Shown here piece after piece: positions 1-7,738 of a stretch of 64,000 bases of DNA (positions within the stretch are counted from its first letter, which is position 1; the number at the start of each line of letters is the position of its first letter). The notes under the pieces are model-generated. The model was given only the letters and a program-made list of their open reading frames with translations. It did no database searches and had not been told where the DNA came from. The stretch is from positions 621,064-685,063 of the forward strand of contig NZ_QEKO01000002.1 in the NCBI RefSeq assembly GCF_003096595.1. Direction: 5' to 3'. A program made the position numbers and the translations under genes. This stretch comes from Pusillimonas noertemannii. Lineage in GTDB: Bacteria; Pseudomonadota; Gammaproteobacteria; Burkholderiales; Burkholderiaceae_B.

Positions 1-96
1 AAAATTGGGGCCTTCGAAGAAGCAGTCCATGGGGCATACACTGACACAATCAGTGTATTTGCATTGAATGCATGCTTCGGTTACTACAAATGTCAT
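1..96 (-). CDS. fdxA: FdxA-type ferredoxin, N-terminal part (cut by window start)
   Basis: Thirty-two codons read on the minus strand from an ATG at 96 and run off the window edge. The peptide begins [17 protein letters not shown] and continues with the VCPMDC and FFEGPNF segments of the seven-iron FdxA family (one 3Fe-4S and one 4Fe-4S cluster). Visible cysteines are C9, C12, C17, C21 and C25; the second CxxCxxC group lies outside the window. In the family this is a small cytoplasmic electron carrier. It is transcribed away from the rest of the window, so a link to the Rieske oxygenases here is only a possibility. The Shine-Dalgarno match is weak. Confidence 0.9.
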   Translation of the reverse strand, partial: MTFVVTEACIQCKYTDCVSVCPMDCFFEGPNF

Positions 97-220
97 GGTC
101 AAGCCTGGAATGAATCCGGCTTATTGTAAGCGAGCCGCCGTTGCAGCTTTGTGAACGTGGCGCCAAGAGCCGCTTCTGGACAAGGCGGCTATCCCGCCGC
201 CCGCACAAGCCTGCGGCCCA

Positions 221-739
221 TCAGGGTGTTTCGCCTGGGCTTTCGCTTTCTTTTTTGACTTTCTTCTCGATTTCGACCTCGACCGACCGTTCGGACCTTA
301 GTTCTTCGGAAGACGCGCCGGATTTTTCGTGTCGGCGCCGGCTGTGCGAGGTAACCTTGGCCTCGATGGAGGCCAGGTCGCATCCATCTTCACGGCCGAT
401 TTTTTCCAGATCGCGCCGAAGCTGCTCCAGCTCGGCATTGCTTAGCTGGTCTACATTGATCATACCCGTGCGCGCGCCCTTCACCACCCTGAGCAGTTCG
501 TCGAGCTTGAGCTGCACGGCGATGGCGTCGCGATTTTGCGTGTTCTGAATAAGGAACACCATCAGGAAGGTGATGATGGTGGTTCCTGTGTTGATGACAA
601 GCTGCCAGGTGTCGGAATAGCCGAACACGGGGCCCGACACCGCCCACAACAGAACAAGGCTTATGGCCAGCGCAAAGGACCAGGGGGTTCCCGTCCATTG
701 CGCGATGCGCTCGGAAAAGTAGCGAAATTTGTCTTCCAT
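221..739 (-). CDS. Low-affinity iron permease family small membrane protein
   Basis: This 172-residue protein starts at MEDKFRYFSE, chosen over a longer frame because GGAGAG lies about 8 bases upstream. Two hydrophobic helices (about residues 20-40 and 47-66) are followed by QNTQNRDAIAVQLKLDEL, the typical signature of the low-affinity iron permease family (PF04120), then a charged, lysine-rich tail (about 150-172). It probably sits in the inner membrane. Bacterial members are named after the yeast Fet4 similarity, but their transport role is mostly unproven, so iron transport here is only a family-based guess. It stands alone between fdxA and the binding-protein gene, all on the same strand. 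Confidence 0.8.
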   Translation of the reverse strand: MEDKFRYFSERIAQWTGTPWSFALAISLVLLWAVSGPVFGYSDTWQLVINTGTTIITFLMVFLIQNTQNRDAIAVQLKLDELLRVVKGARTGMINVDQLSNAELEQLRRDLEKIGREDGCDLASIEAKVTSHSRRRHEKSGASSEELRSERSVEVEIEKKVKKESESPGETP

Positions 740-908
740 GACGTGGTCTCTCCGGAGGGGTGCCGGGGCTTGCGCCCGCCAGGGCCGGGAAACGCCCCCA
801 GCACCGTCGCAGGCCACATAGCAAACATCATGCCGCCGTGCTCGCGCCCCTTGTCCTAACCACCCGCCGCCGCAAGGCGGATGGCTGCCGCAGCTCACGC
901 CCTGCCGC

Positions 909-1955
909 TCAGGGTGCCTTGCCCAGCACTTCTTCGAAGGTCTTCATCCACTCGTCCTGGTGGTCAAGGGCCTGACCCGGATCGACCATGGTGACGTCCA
1001 CGCCGGTGAACGGGGTCTTGATCTTGTCGGTTACCACCACATAATTCATATCGGCGAGTATCTTCTGACCTTCGTCCAGCATGAAGTCGTAGAACAGCAA
1101 GGCGGCATTGGGATGAGGAGATTCCGCCAGCAATGCCAGCGTGCTGAACTGGCCAATGATGGGATCAAGAGGCAGTCCCTCGATGGGCGCGCCCTTGGTC
1201 TTGAGCTGCTCGGGGTTCCAGCTGTAAACAGTAAGGGCAAGCGGAACCTCGCCCGAGGCCACCAGCGATGTCAGCAACGAGTGCCCCTTGCGAAACGACA
1301 TGCCGTTGGTGGCGACAATGTCGGAAAACAGCTTGCGCCCCTTTTCTTCGCCCATGGCCTGCAGCAGCGTGCCGAACCAGGCGAAGTTATAGGCCTCGAC
1401 GCCCAGCTTGTTCTTCCATTTCGGATCGGTCAGGTCTTCGTAGCCTTTGGGCACGTCTTCGGGCTTGACCTTCTCGGTGTTGTAGGCGGCCGTCCAGACG
1501 TCCATGGTAAGGCCCACCCATGCATGGTGCTTGGGCACGGCGTTGGCGCGCAGATCGGCGAAGTGCGGCGACCAGGCCGGACGCGACAGGCCTTCGCGAT
1601 GCAGGGCCTCGTTTTCGGGCGCATTGTTCTGCACGATGTCCACGTCGTGCCGGCCGCCGCGCGCCTCGGACACAATGCGCTGCAGCAGCGCCTCGGAACC
1701 GGCCCGCCAGTTCTTGACCTTGATGCCGTATTTCTTGCTGAAGGCATCGATGGCCACCGTCAGCTTGGGGTAGGCGTGATAAACGGTGAGCTCGCCCTCT
1801 TTCTTGGCGGCCTCGACCAGGCGCTCGTGGCGATCGGGCCCCTGGTAGGTGGCCAGGTCTTCGGGCGAGGCCGCCTGCGCCATGGGCGCCAGGGTGCAAC
1901 AGGCGGCAGCGGCCAGGGCCGCCGCCAGCGCTTTCAGGGTTTTGCGTTTTAGCAT
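909..1955 (-). CDS. Periplasmic ABC substrate-binding protein (family 1 / iron(III)-type fold), orphan
   Basis: Start at MLKRKTLKALAA is set by AAGGAGAG just upstream; a longer frame exists but lacks a ribosome site. The 348-residue product has a classic Sec signal peptide ending near APMAQA, then a family 1 solute-binding fold as in FbpA/AfuA-like and organic-solute binders (VKNWRAGSEALLQRI, AYNTEKV, DPKWKNKLGVE). No permease or ATPase gene accompanies it. It is the last gene of a minus-strand set with the class II aldolase (56-bp gap) and the Rieske oxygenase. An aromatic acid ligand is therefore likelier than iron (inference). The partner transporter must be encoded elsewhere. Confidence 0.85.
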   Translation of the reverse strand: MLKRKTLKALAAALAAAACCTLAPMAQAASPEDLATYQGPDRHERLVEAAKKEGELTVYHAYPKLTVAIDAFSKKYGIKVKNWRAGSEALLQRIVSEARGGRHDVDIVQNNAPENEALHREGLSRPAWSPHFADLRANAVPKHHAWVGLTMDVWTAAYNTEKVKPEDVPKGYEDLTDPKWKNKLGVEAYNFAWFGTLLQAMGEEKGRKLFSDIVATNGMSFRKGHSLLTSLVASGEVPLALTVYSWNPEQLKTKGAPIEGLPLDPIIGQFSTLALLAESPHPNAALLFYDFMLDEGQKILADMNYVVVTDKIKTPFTGVDVTMVDPGQALDHQDEWMKTFEEVLGKAP

Positions 1956-2011
1956 ATGTCTGTCTCTCCTTGGTGGGCACGCCGCTGCGGCCGGCGTGCG
2001 GGTCAATGTTT

Positions 2012-2743
2012 TTATATCTGGTCGGCCAAGGCGTGGCCTGCCCAGCTTGCGTCTTTAAGCGCCCGGCGCCGCAGGTACTGGAAATTCACCTCGTACTGGG
2101 CCGGCCGGGTAATGTCGAAGTGCAGCTTTTCAACTTCTTGAGGCGAGAACTCTTGGCCGATGCCCCCGGCCGCTTCGGCCAGCAACTGGATCTGGCAGGC
2201 GTTGTCGAGCATGATGGCCAGTATGGTGGCCTCTTCGACGGTCTTGCCTGCAAGCGCCACGCCGTGGTTGCGCATGAGCACCGCCTTGCAGGCGCCCAGC
2301 GCCTGCGCCACGCCGCGGCCCATCTCCTGGCTGCGGATGAGGTTGATGGTGTCGGTGTAGTAGGGCAGCCCGTCGGCAAAGGCCACGGCCGGCTGGCTGA
2401 TGGGCCGCAGCGGCCGGCCGGTGGCCGACAGCGCAACGGCATGGGTGGGGTGTGAATGGATGACGCTATTGATGTCGGGCCGCAGCCGGTAGATCTCGGA
2501 ATGGATGAAGACCTCGCTGTGGCGCTTGCCTTCTCCGCCAACCTTCTCGCCCTCGAGATTACAGACCACGATGTTCTCGGGCGTGATCTCATCAAAGCCA
2601 TGGCTGTGCGGCTTCATGATGAAAAGCGACGGGTCGCCCGGCATGCGTATGGAAACATGCCCGCGGGTAAGGTCGCCCTGCCCCGCGTCTTCGAGGATCT
2701 TGCCTGCGTCGATCAGCTTGCGTTTTGCTTCGTCCAGCGTCAT
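2012..2743 (-). CDS. Class II aldolase/adducin family protein, possible dihydroxyphthalate-type decarboxylase
   Basis: The 243-residue protein shows the class II aldolase core: the segment E77-VFI-H81-SEIY, the zinc pair in HSHP (H96, H98) and a third histidine in MRNHG (H160). These enzymes cleave or decarboxylate through a metal-stabilised enediolate. It lies 26 bp downstream of a Rieske oxygenase and near a Gfo/Idh dehydrogenase. That trio matches aromatic dicarboxylate pathways in which a class II aldolase-type enzyme decarboxylates the diol acid (for example 3,4-dihydroxyphthalate decarboxylase). The decarboxylase role is inference from context; a sugar-phosphate aldolase is less likely here. 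Confidence 0.85.
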   Translation of the reverse strand: MTLDEAKRKLIDAGKILEDAGQGDLTRGHVSIRMPGDPSLFIMKPHSHGFDEITPENIVVCNLEGEKVGGEGKRHSEVFIHSEIYRLRPDINSVIHSHPTHAVALSATGRPLRPISQPAVAFADGLPYYTDTINLIRSQEMGRGVAQALGACKAVLMRNHGVALAGKTVEEATILAIMLDNACQIQLLAEAAGGIGQEFSPQEVEKLHFDITRPAQYEVNFQYLRRRALKDASWAGHALADQI

Positions 2744-2769
2744 GGAGGTTCCTTTAGTGTCAACAGGCC

Positions 2770-4053
2770 CTAGTAAAGGCTTTCGGCGGGTTCGGCCTGC
2801 TCTTGGCCGCGGCCGGGCTCGAAGATGCGGACCAGGTCAGGGGCAATGGGTGAATACTTGGCGTGGGTGCGCAGCATGAAGCTTGAAAAGCCGTCGCTGT
2901 TGTGGTGCTTGTCGCGCTCGTTCGGCAGCTCGATACAGATATTGCGCGCCGGGTCACGCACCAGGCCGATCGGATCCTTGCCTTCTTCAAGCTTCTTGAG
3001 CTCGCGACGCAACACGTGACGGTAAAAGGCAATACCCGCGTCGGATGCGCCCAGATGCTCTTGCGTGCGATCGGCCACCGCCCCTTGTGTTACCCAGGCC
3101 ATCATGTCCTGGCCGTCGACGTTGTCGACGACGAACTCGCCTTTCTCGTTTTTGTAGGGCACGTCGTACAAGTGCACGGTATTCAACAGATGCTCCGGCA
3201 CCTTGACCCCTGCGGGCGGAACGTAAGCGTTGTACCAAAAATGCAGGGTGTGCTCGTCGTCTACCGGTACGCGAATCTGGAAGGAGTAGTAGCGGTTGTG
3301 GTCGCCGCCGTTGCCCACCGCCAGCATGTTGGGGAACACGATGGGATGGCCGATACGCCAGTCGTCGCCCTCTTCAGAATGGCCCTCGAGCAGACGATGC
3401 TTGGTGATGCCGTACTCGAACTCCTTGAAATCGATCTTCTGGTGACGCGTGCTGATGGCCACCTTGATGCCTTCCTGCTCTTTCTGGAATTCGTAATGGT
3501 GGCCGTGCAGCCATTCGGTATGGACGGGGTCGAGGGAATTCTCCATGACCTGCAGCCAGTTCACCGGCAGCAAGGTGCGCCCCAGCTGGCGGATGGTGCC
3601 CTTGGCCACGAAGCCGTCGAAACGCGGCAGCAGCGGCGCCGGCTGCGGACCGAGGTAGGCGAAGAGCAGGCCGCCCATTTCCTGCACCGGATAAGCCGTG
3701 GTGGCAACCGAGTCACGAAAAGCCTGGTTGTCCGGCTCGAAGGGTTGATTGAGGCACTTGCCGGCACCGTTGAATTCCCAGCCGTGGTACGGACATCGGA
3801 TACCGTCGTTGGTGGGTATGCCGTGCGCAAACGAAGCGCGGCGGTGCGGGCACTGCTCGGCGATAAGGCCGAGCCTGCCCTGGCGGTCGCGAAACAGCAC
3901 CAGGTCTTCGCCCAGCAGCCTGACACGTTTCGTCCAGGCTTTTTTCAGTTCAACCGCAGCCGCAATCGGCTGCCAATAACGCCGCAGCAATTCACCCATG
4001 GGGGTGCCCCGCGATACCTGGGTGAGCTTGGCGTTGAGTTCTGCAGTCAACAT
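2770..4053 (-). CDS. Rieske aromatic ring-hydroxylating oxygenase, phthalate 4,5-dioxygenase-like
   Basis: The Rieske centre is C68-P-H70 and C87-PY-H90; the mononuclear iron site follows as D175, H178, H183 in NSLDPVHTEWLHG. The start at MLTAELN (427 residues) is preferred over an ATG six codons upstream because GAGGAAA precedes it. Length and the single-subunit form fit the phthalate dioxygenase/LigXa branch, which takes electrons from a separate FMN/[2Fe-2S] reductase. No such reductase is encoded nearby. It is the first gene of the minus-strand unit with the aldolase and binding protein, driven by the promoter at 4142-4170. The substrate is probably an aromatic carboxylate (inference). 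Confidence 0.92.
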   Translation of the reverse strand: MLTAELNAKLTQVSRGTPMGELLRRYWQPIAAAVELKKAWTKRVRLLGEDLVLFRDRQGRLGLIAEQCPHRRASFAHGIPTNDGIRCPYHGWEFNGAGKCLNQPFEPDNQAFRDSVATTAYPVQEMGGLLFAYLGPQPAPLLPRFDGFVAKGTIRQLGRTLLPVNWLQVMENSLDPVHTEWLHGHHYEFQKEQEGIKVAISTRHQKIDFKEFEYGITKHRLLEGHSEEGDDWRIGHPIVFPNMLAVGNGGDHNRYYSFQIRVPVDDEHTLHFWYNAYVPPAGVKVPEHLLNTVHLYDVPYKNEKGEFVVDNVDGQDMMAWVTQGAVADRTQEHLGASDAGIAFYRHVLRRELKKLEEGKDPIGLVRDPARNICIELPNERDKHHNSDGFSSFMLRTHAKYSPIAPDLVRIFEPGRGQEQAEPAESLY

Positions 4054-4141
4054 CGTGGTTTCCTCTTTCATGAAGCGGCCGCCGCCCGCGCGGCATGCCG
4101 AAGCAGCCCGAATGGCAATTCCTTTGAAGCCTTCGATTTTT

Positions 4142-4170
4142 ATAATAAACTTAGGTACCTAAAAATACAA
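4142..4170 (-). promoter_or_regulatory. Promoter of the Rieske operon with operator in its spacer
   Basis: Read on the minus strand: TTGTAT (4170-4165), 17-bp spacer, TATTAT (4147-4142). The spacer contains the perfect 12-bp palindrome TTAGGTACCTAA (4151-4162). A protein bound there would block RNA polymerase, as expected for MarR-type repression. The predicted transcript starts about 80 bases ahead of the Rieske start codon. Confidence 0.65.
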
Positions 4171-4214
4171 CTCATCTATATCAGTTGATATCGAATTCTC
4201 GGGAAATCCCTGAT

Positions 4215-4244
4215 GAAGGAGGATTAAAGGAAGGAGGATTAAAG
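4215..4244. repeat. Perfect tandem duplication of a 15-bp unit
   Basis: GAAGGAGGATTAAAG occurs twice in direct succession (4215-4229 and 4230-4244). Each copy contains AAGGAGG, a strong ribosome-site match, but no gene start of convincing size follows. It may be replication slippage within the control region. Confidence 0.9.
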
Positions 4245-4378
4245 AAGTTGTATGAAGGATGTTTATAGCCACTTTCCAAGATTTTTATCTAAGTATATTT
4301 TTTTTGCTGATAGCTGTAGCTAAAAAGAGATAACGAGTATTAACACGCAAAAACGTTTTCAATCCAGGCAATTTATCC

Positions 4379-4400
4379 TAGAATAACTTTGGTACCAAAG
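4379..4400 (+). promoter_or_regulatory. marR promoter -10 and overlapping operator
   Basis: A -10-like TAGAAT (4379-4384) follows a poor -35 (TTTCAA, 4355-4360). Immediately downstream is the perfect 14-bp palindrome CTTTGGTACCAAAG (4387-4400), which would cover the transcription start. Its core matches the palindrome at 4151-4162 except at one symmetric position, so the same regulator probably binds both. Confidence 0.6.
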
Positions 4401-4434
4401 CAATTATCAATCCCTGGCTGATAAGCTCCTGCCA

Positions 4435-5064
4435 TTGCCCAACGAAAGCACCAGGACACACGTGACCCACACCCCCTACGCCCCCGAAGACGAAGCCTCG
4501 CCCGCGCTCTTGCGCGAAACAGGTCCGCATGAACGGATTCTTCACCTGATCAAGGTAGCCTTTCGCGGGTCGTCACGCGCGCTGCAATCCCGGCTTCGCC
4601 ACCACGGCGTGCTGTACGGGCACTGGACGCTGCTGCGCATACTCTGGCAGCTCGACGGCATGACGCAGCGCCAGCTAAGCGAGCAGGCGGGCATCATGGA
4701 ATCCACCGCCTTCGGCGCCTTGCAGGCAATGGAAAAACTGGGCTACATCACGCGCCAGAAGCTGCCGGGCAACAACAAGCAGATCCGCATCTTTCTTACC
4801 CCGCAAGGCGCCGCCCTGCGCAATCTCATCGTGCCCCTGGCAGAAGAAACCAACCGCATCGCCATCACCGGCGTCCCCGATGAAGACCTCGCGGTCACAC
4901 GCCGCTCGCTGGTGGCCATCATCGAAAACCTGAACATCGACGAAATGACGCAGGCCGCCACCAAAGAGCCCGGCCAGGCCACTGAAAAAAAGCCTGAACA
5001 AAGCGGCCGGCCGCCGCGCAAGAAAACCGGCGCGGGCGGGCAAGCGCGGGGCGAGACCGCCTGA
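4435..5064 (+). CDS. MarR family transcriptional regulator
   Basis: The frame opens with TTG; a GTG nine codons later is the alternative, and the first in-frame ATG falls inside the DNA-binding domain. The 209-residue protein has the MarR winged helix (about residues 35-145: MTQRQLSEQAGIMESTAFG as recognition region, IRIFLTPQGAAL as wing). An unusual tail rich in Lys, Pro and Gly (about 165-209) follows. It overlaps the next gene by one base, so both are co-translated. The palindromes on either side of its promoter suggest autoregulation and control of the divergent Rieske operon, probably relieved by an aromatic ligand. Confidence 0.88.
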   Translation: MPNESTRTHVTHTPYAPEDEASPALLRETGPHERILHLIKVAFRGSSRALQSRLRHHGVLYGHWTLLRILWQLDGMTQRQLSEQAGIMESTAFGALQAMEKLGYITRQKLPGNNKQIRIFLTPQGAALRNLIVPLAEETNRIAITGVPDEDLAVTRRSLVAIIENLNIDEMTQAATKEPGQATEKKPEQSGRPPRKKTGAGGQARGETA

Positions 5065-6263
5065 TGGCCACGCCGCGCAATACCGCCGCTCCAGTGGCCA
5101 TAGGCATCGCCGGCCTGGGCGCGGCGGGGCGGGCATTCCTGCCCGCCATTGCCCGCCACCCCGGCTTTCGCCTGGCCGCCGCGGCCGAGCCTTCGGCGCA
5201 AGTACGCGCCGAGGCCCTCGCCGGCCTCGACGCCAAAGGCTACGACAGCGTGCAGGCCATGCTGGCGCACCCCGGGCTGCAGGCAGTCTATATCGCCACC
5301 CCCACCGCCCTGCATCCCCAGCACGTGCTGCAAGCCTGCGCGGCCGGGGTCCATATCCTGGTCGAAAAACCCATGGCAACCGGGCTGGATGAAGCACGGG
5401 CAATGGTGCAGGCTGCTCAGCGCGCGGGCGTCATTATGCTGGTGGGCCATTCACACAGCTACGACATGCCCATACACGCCATGCGGCGCATCATCGACGA
5501 AGGCGGGCTGGGCCGCGTGCGCATGGTCAATACCTGGTGCTACACCGACTGGGTCTATCGCCCGCGCCGGCCCGACGAGCTCGATGAGCAGCAGGGCGGC
5601 GGCGTCACCTACCGCCAGGGGTCGCACCAGTTCGACATCATCAGGCTGCTGTGCGGGGGCCAGGCGCAAAGCGTACGCGCACGCACCTTCGATATGGACA
5701 CTTCGCGCCGCGTCATCGGCGCCCACGTGGCCTACCTCGATTTCGCCGATGGCGCGGCGGCCACCGCCGTCTACAACGGCTACGGCCGCTTCTCCAGCAT
5801 GGACCTTACCTTCGACGTGTCCGAATGGGGGCATCGGCAGCCGCCAGGCAGCCGCCGCTGGGCCTCACCCGGCGCGGATCCCCGGGCCGAACTCGCGGCC
5901 AAGCAGGCGCGCGCCCGCAGCGCCATTCCCGCCGACGCCCCGCTGCAGCCCTTCTTTGGCCTTACCCTGGTCAGCTGCGAAGGCGGCGACATCCGCCAAT
6001 CGCCTCAGGGCCTGCAGGTGTTCACGCCGCATGGCGCCGAAGAAATCAGCCTGCCCTCCGACCGCAGCCCGCGTGACCTGGTCATGGATGAATTCCACGG
6101 CGCCATCACCGGCCGGAACCCAGCCATCCACAACGGCCATTGGGGCCTGGCCAACCTCGAGGTATGCGCGGCAGCCATCGAGTCGTCTCGCACCGGCGCG
6201 GAAGTGAGCTTGCACGAGCAGGTGGGCCTGCCCGGCTCTCACGGCTCTGGGCAGAAAAAGTGA
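5064..6263 (+). CDS. Gfo/Idh/MocA family oxidoreductase, possible cis-dihydrodiol dehydrogenase
   Basis: The 399-residue protein has an N-terminal Rossmann fold (GIAGLGAAGRAF, about residues 11-22), the EKPMA family signature (about residue 100) and the TYRQGSHQFDII segment with the family's conserved histidine. Members oxidise or reduce hydroxylated substrates with NAD(P). Pht4/OphB-type phthalate dihydrodiol dehydrogenases belong to this family. Together with the divergent Rieske oxygenase and class II decarboxylase-like gene, a role in rearomatising a dihydrodiol is likely (inference). The ATG overlaps the marR stop (TGATG), giving translational coupling. Confidence 0.85.
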   Translation: MATPRNTAAPVAIGIAGLGAAGRAFLPAIARHPGFRLAAAAEPSAQVRAEALAGLDAKGYDSVQAMLAHPGLQAVYIATPTALHPQHVLQACAAGVHILVEKPMATGLDEARAMVQAAQRAGVIMLVGHSHSYDMPIHAMRRIIDEGGLGRVRMVNTWCYTDWVYRPRRPDELDEQQGGGVTYRQGSHQFDIIRLLCGGQAQSVRARTFDMDTSRRVIGAHVAYLDFADGAAATAVYNGYGRFSSMDLTFDVSEWGHRQPPGSRRWASPGADPRAELAAKQARARSAIPADAPLQPFFGLTLVSCEGGDIRQSPQGLQVFTPHGAEEISLPSDRSPRDLVMDEFHGAITGRNPAIHNGHWGLANLEVCAAAIESSRTGAEVSLHEQVGLPGSHGSGQKK

Positions 6264-6294
6264 CACCGCATGGCTGCATGACCGCAGCCCGTGG

Positions 6295-7200
6295 TCAAGC
6301 CGCGTCGGCCCCGTCGCCGAACCGATCGTCCAGAAACTTCAGAAACTGCTCCATCTTCGGTGACCGATAGCCCTTGTACGCATAGACGGCATACAGGCTG
6401 AACGACATGCTTGTGTAGGGCGCCAGGCACTCCACCAGGCGGCCCGCGGCCAGTTCCTCTTCGACATCCCACAGAAACTGCATGCCGATGCCGAAGCCGC
6501 CTTGTATCCATTGATGCAGCACGTCGCCGCTGTTGCTGGCAAGCCGCGCCTCGACGGTTACGTCGCGCACAACTCCGCCCTCGCTGACGGTCCAGCTATT
6601 CATCAGGCGACGACCCCGTACAAAGCACAGGCAGTCATGCTGCAGCAAATCGTCGGGCCTCGCGGGCTGGCCCCGCCGCTTCAGATAGTCGGGCGAAGCG
6701 CACAGGACGAAGCGGCTGTCGGTCAGCTTGCGCGCCACCACGTTGGCCGCAGACGGCACGTCTATCTGGAACAGGATGTCGAGCTCGTCTTCCTCGAGAT
6801 CGAGCGGGCGCTCGGAAAGACGGAACTCGACCTGAAGCTGCGGGTGCAGTTGCGCAAAGCGCGCGACCTCGGGCGCCAGGCGCGTGCGAATGAGCCGTTG
6901 CATGGCGCCTATGCTCAGGCGACCGACAAGCTTGCGCGCGTGGCTTGCCACCTCGGCCTCGGCCTCTTCGACCTCGGCGACGATGCGCTGCGCGCGCTCG
7001 AGCAATGCGTGCCCCGCTTCGGTCAGTTCGAAACGCCGGGCGCTGCGTTCTATCAGGCGCACTCCCAGCCGCGCTTCCATTGCCGCCAATCGCCGGCTGA
7101 CAGCCGGCGGCGAGCTGTCAAGCTTGATCGCGGCCATGGTGATTGAACCTGCGGCCGCGATCTGGATGAAAAGCTCCAGCTCGCTGATCGAATCTGCCAT
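6295..7200 (-). CDS. LysR family transcriptional regulator
   Basis: The 301-residue protein begins with a LysR winged helix (residues 1-60: ELFIQIAAAGSITMAAIKL, SPPAVSRRLAAMEARLG) and ends with the periplasmic-binding-like effector domain. It resembles the Bordetella/Burkholderia TTDR-type regulators in which members have a C-terminal FLDDRF segment. GAGAGGGAA directly precedes the ATG. It converges with the Gfo/Idh gene with a 31-bp gap and is divergent from a small secreted-protein gene. A T-N11-A dyad lies just upstream. Its target is not evident; autoregulation is likely. Confidence 0.9.
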   Translation of the reverse strand: MADSISELELFIQIAAAGSITMAAIKLDSSPPAVSRRLAAMEARLGVRLIERSARRFELTEAGHALLERAQRIVAEVEEAEAEVASHARKLVGRLSIGAMQRLIRTRLAPEVARFAQLHPQLQVEFRLSERPLDLEEDELDILFQIDVPSAANVVARKLTDSRFVLCASPDYLKRRGQPARPDDLLQHDCLCFVRGRRLMNSWTVSEGGVVRDVTVEARLASNSGDVLHQWIQGGFGIGMQFLWDVEEELAAGRLVECLAPYTSMSFSLYAVYAYKGYRSPKMEQFLKFLDDRFGDGADAA

Positions 7201-7212
7201 TTCCCTCTCATG

Positions 7213-7229
7213 ATTCCGTTTTATGGAAT
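7213..7229. promoter_or_regulatory. LysR-type T-N11-A box
   Basis: ATTCC (7213-7217) and GGAAT (7225-7229) form an inverted repeat around seven bases; the inner T (7215) and A (7227) have the T-N11-A spacing of LysR sites. It sits 13 bases upstream of the lysR start codon, a position suited to autoregulation. Confidence 0.5.
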
Positions 7230-7375
7230 TTTAAATTGCTTTTTCCCTAGTTTCTACCCTTACTAGCTCTGGATAGAATTCACTTACAGGAAGCTTGAGC
7301 CGCTTGATGGCCTCGAACACCACGCATCTTCGCAGCGGCTCTTTTTTCCACCTCTTGAACCAAGTAAGGAACATC

Positions 7376-7627
7376 ATGAAATCCACTCTTTCAGCACTCG
7401 CCCTTGGATTCGGGCTGCTGGCTTCGGCCACCTCGGTAAGCGCCCTGGCCCAGAACGCCGACCAGCCCGAACTGACCCGCCAGGAAGTACAGCGCGACCT
7501 GCAAGCCTGGCGTGACGCCGGCTTCAGCGAACAGGCCTATATCGCTCTTTCCTACGACGCGTTCAGCGACGCTTACAAGAGCCGCATGGCCAAGTACCAG
7601 CAACTGCGCCAGGCCGACGCCCAGTAA
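7376..7627 (+). CDS. Small secreted DUF4148-type protein
   Basis: Starting at MKSTLSALALGFGLL (AAGGA upstream), the 83-residue product has a signal peptide cleaved near VSALA and a short mature region with ELTRQEVQRDLQAW. That region matches the DUF4148 family of small periplasmic proteins found mainly in Burkholderiales. Function is unknown. A longer in-frame start at 7295 adds a sequence unlike a signal peptide and is not favoured. It is a single gene, divergent from lysR, and is a useful taxonomic hint. Confidence 0.75.
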   Translation: MKSTLSALALGFGLLASATSVSALAQNADQPELTRQEVQRDLQAWRDAGFSEQAYIALSYDAFSDAYKSRMAKYQQLRQADAQ

Positions 7628-7666
7628 GCAGCCCGTAGTCTCGTCTGTGTCACAATAATGCGGTCA

Positions 7667-7686
7667 TGCGCGCCGGTTGGCGCGCA
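7667..7686. terminator. Stable hairpin between DUF4148 gene and antiporter
   Basis: TGCGCGCC (7667-7674) and GGCGCGCA (7679-7686) form a perfect 8-bp GC stem with loop GGTT. No T-run follows, so it may be a partial or Rho-assisted terminator or an RNA-end stabiliser. Confidence 0.45.
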
Positions 7687-7738
7687 GCCCGCGACATAGA
7701 ATGAGACCACGCTTTCACCCCCACTCAAACGGGGCGCC

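Larger units (their letters stand above)
4054..4434. other. Divergent AT-rich control region between Rieske oxygenase and marR
   Basis: These 381 bases are clearly richer in A and T than the coding DNA around them. They carry two GGTACC-centred palindromes, a promoter in each direction, a 15-bp tandem duplication and a smaller dyad, ATATCA-GT-TGATAT, at 4178-4191. A 23-codon open frame starts at ATG 4252 (MKDVYSHFPRF and so on) with GGAGG about 14 bases upstream; its spacing is poor and I do not call it a gene. No RNA gene is recognised. Confidence 0.7.

Noticed and set aside
960-1952. Plus-strand open frame of 330 codons opposite the binding-protein gene
   Set aside because: It lies entirely inside a gene with signal peptide and clear family similarity; the mirror translation is repetitive and lacks domains.
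2902-4188. Long plus-strand open frame (428 codons) opposite the Rieske oxygenase
   Set aside because: It mirrors a protein with conserved Rieske and iron-site motifs on the minus strand; its own translation has no recognisable family features and no ribosome site. High third-position GC produces such mirror frames.
4252-4323. 23-codon frame MKDVYSHFPRF in the marR-Rieske intergenic region
   Set aside because: Ribosome site spacing is poor, composition is that of AT-rich control DNA, and there is no evidence of conservation.
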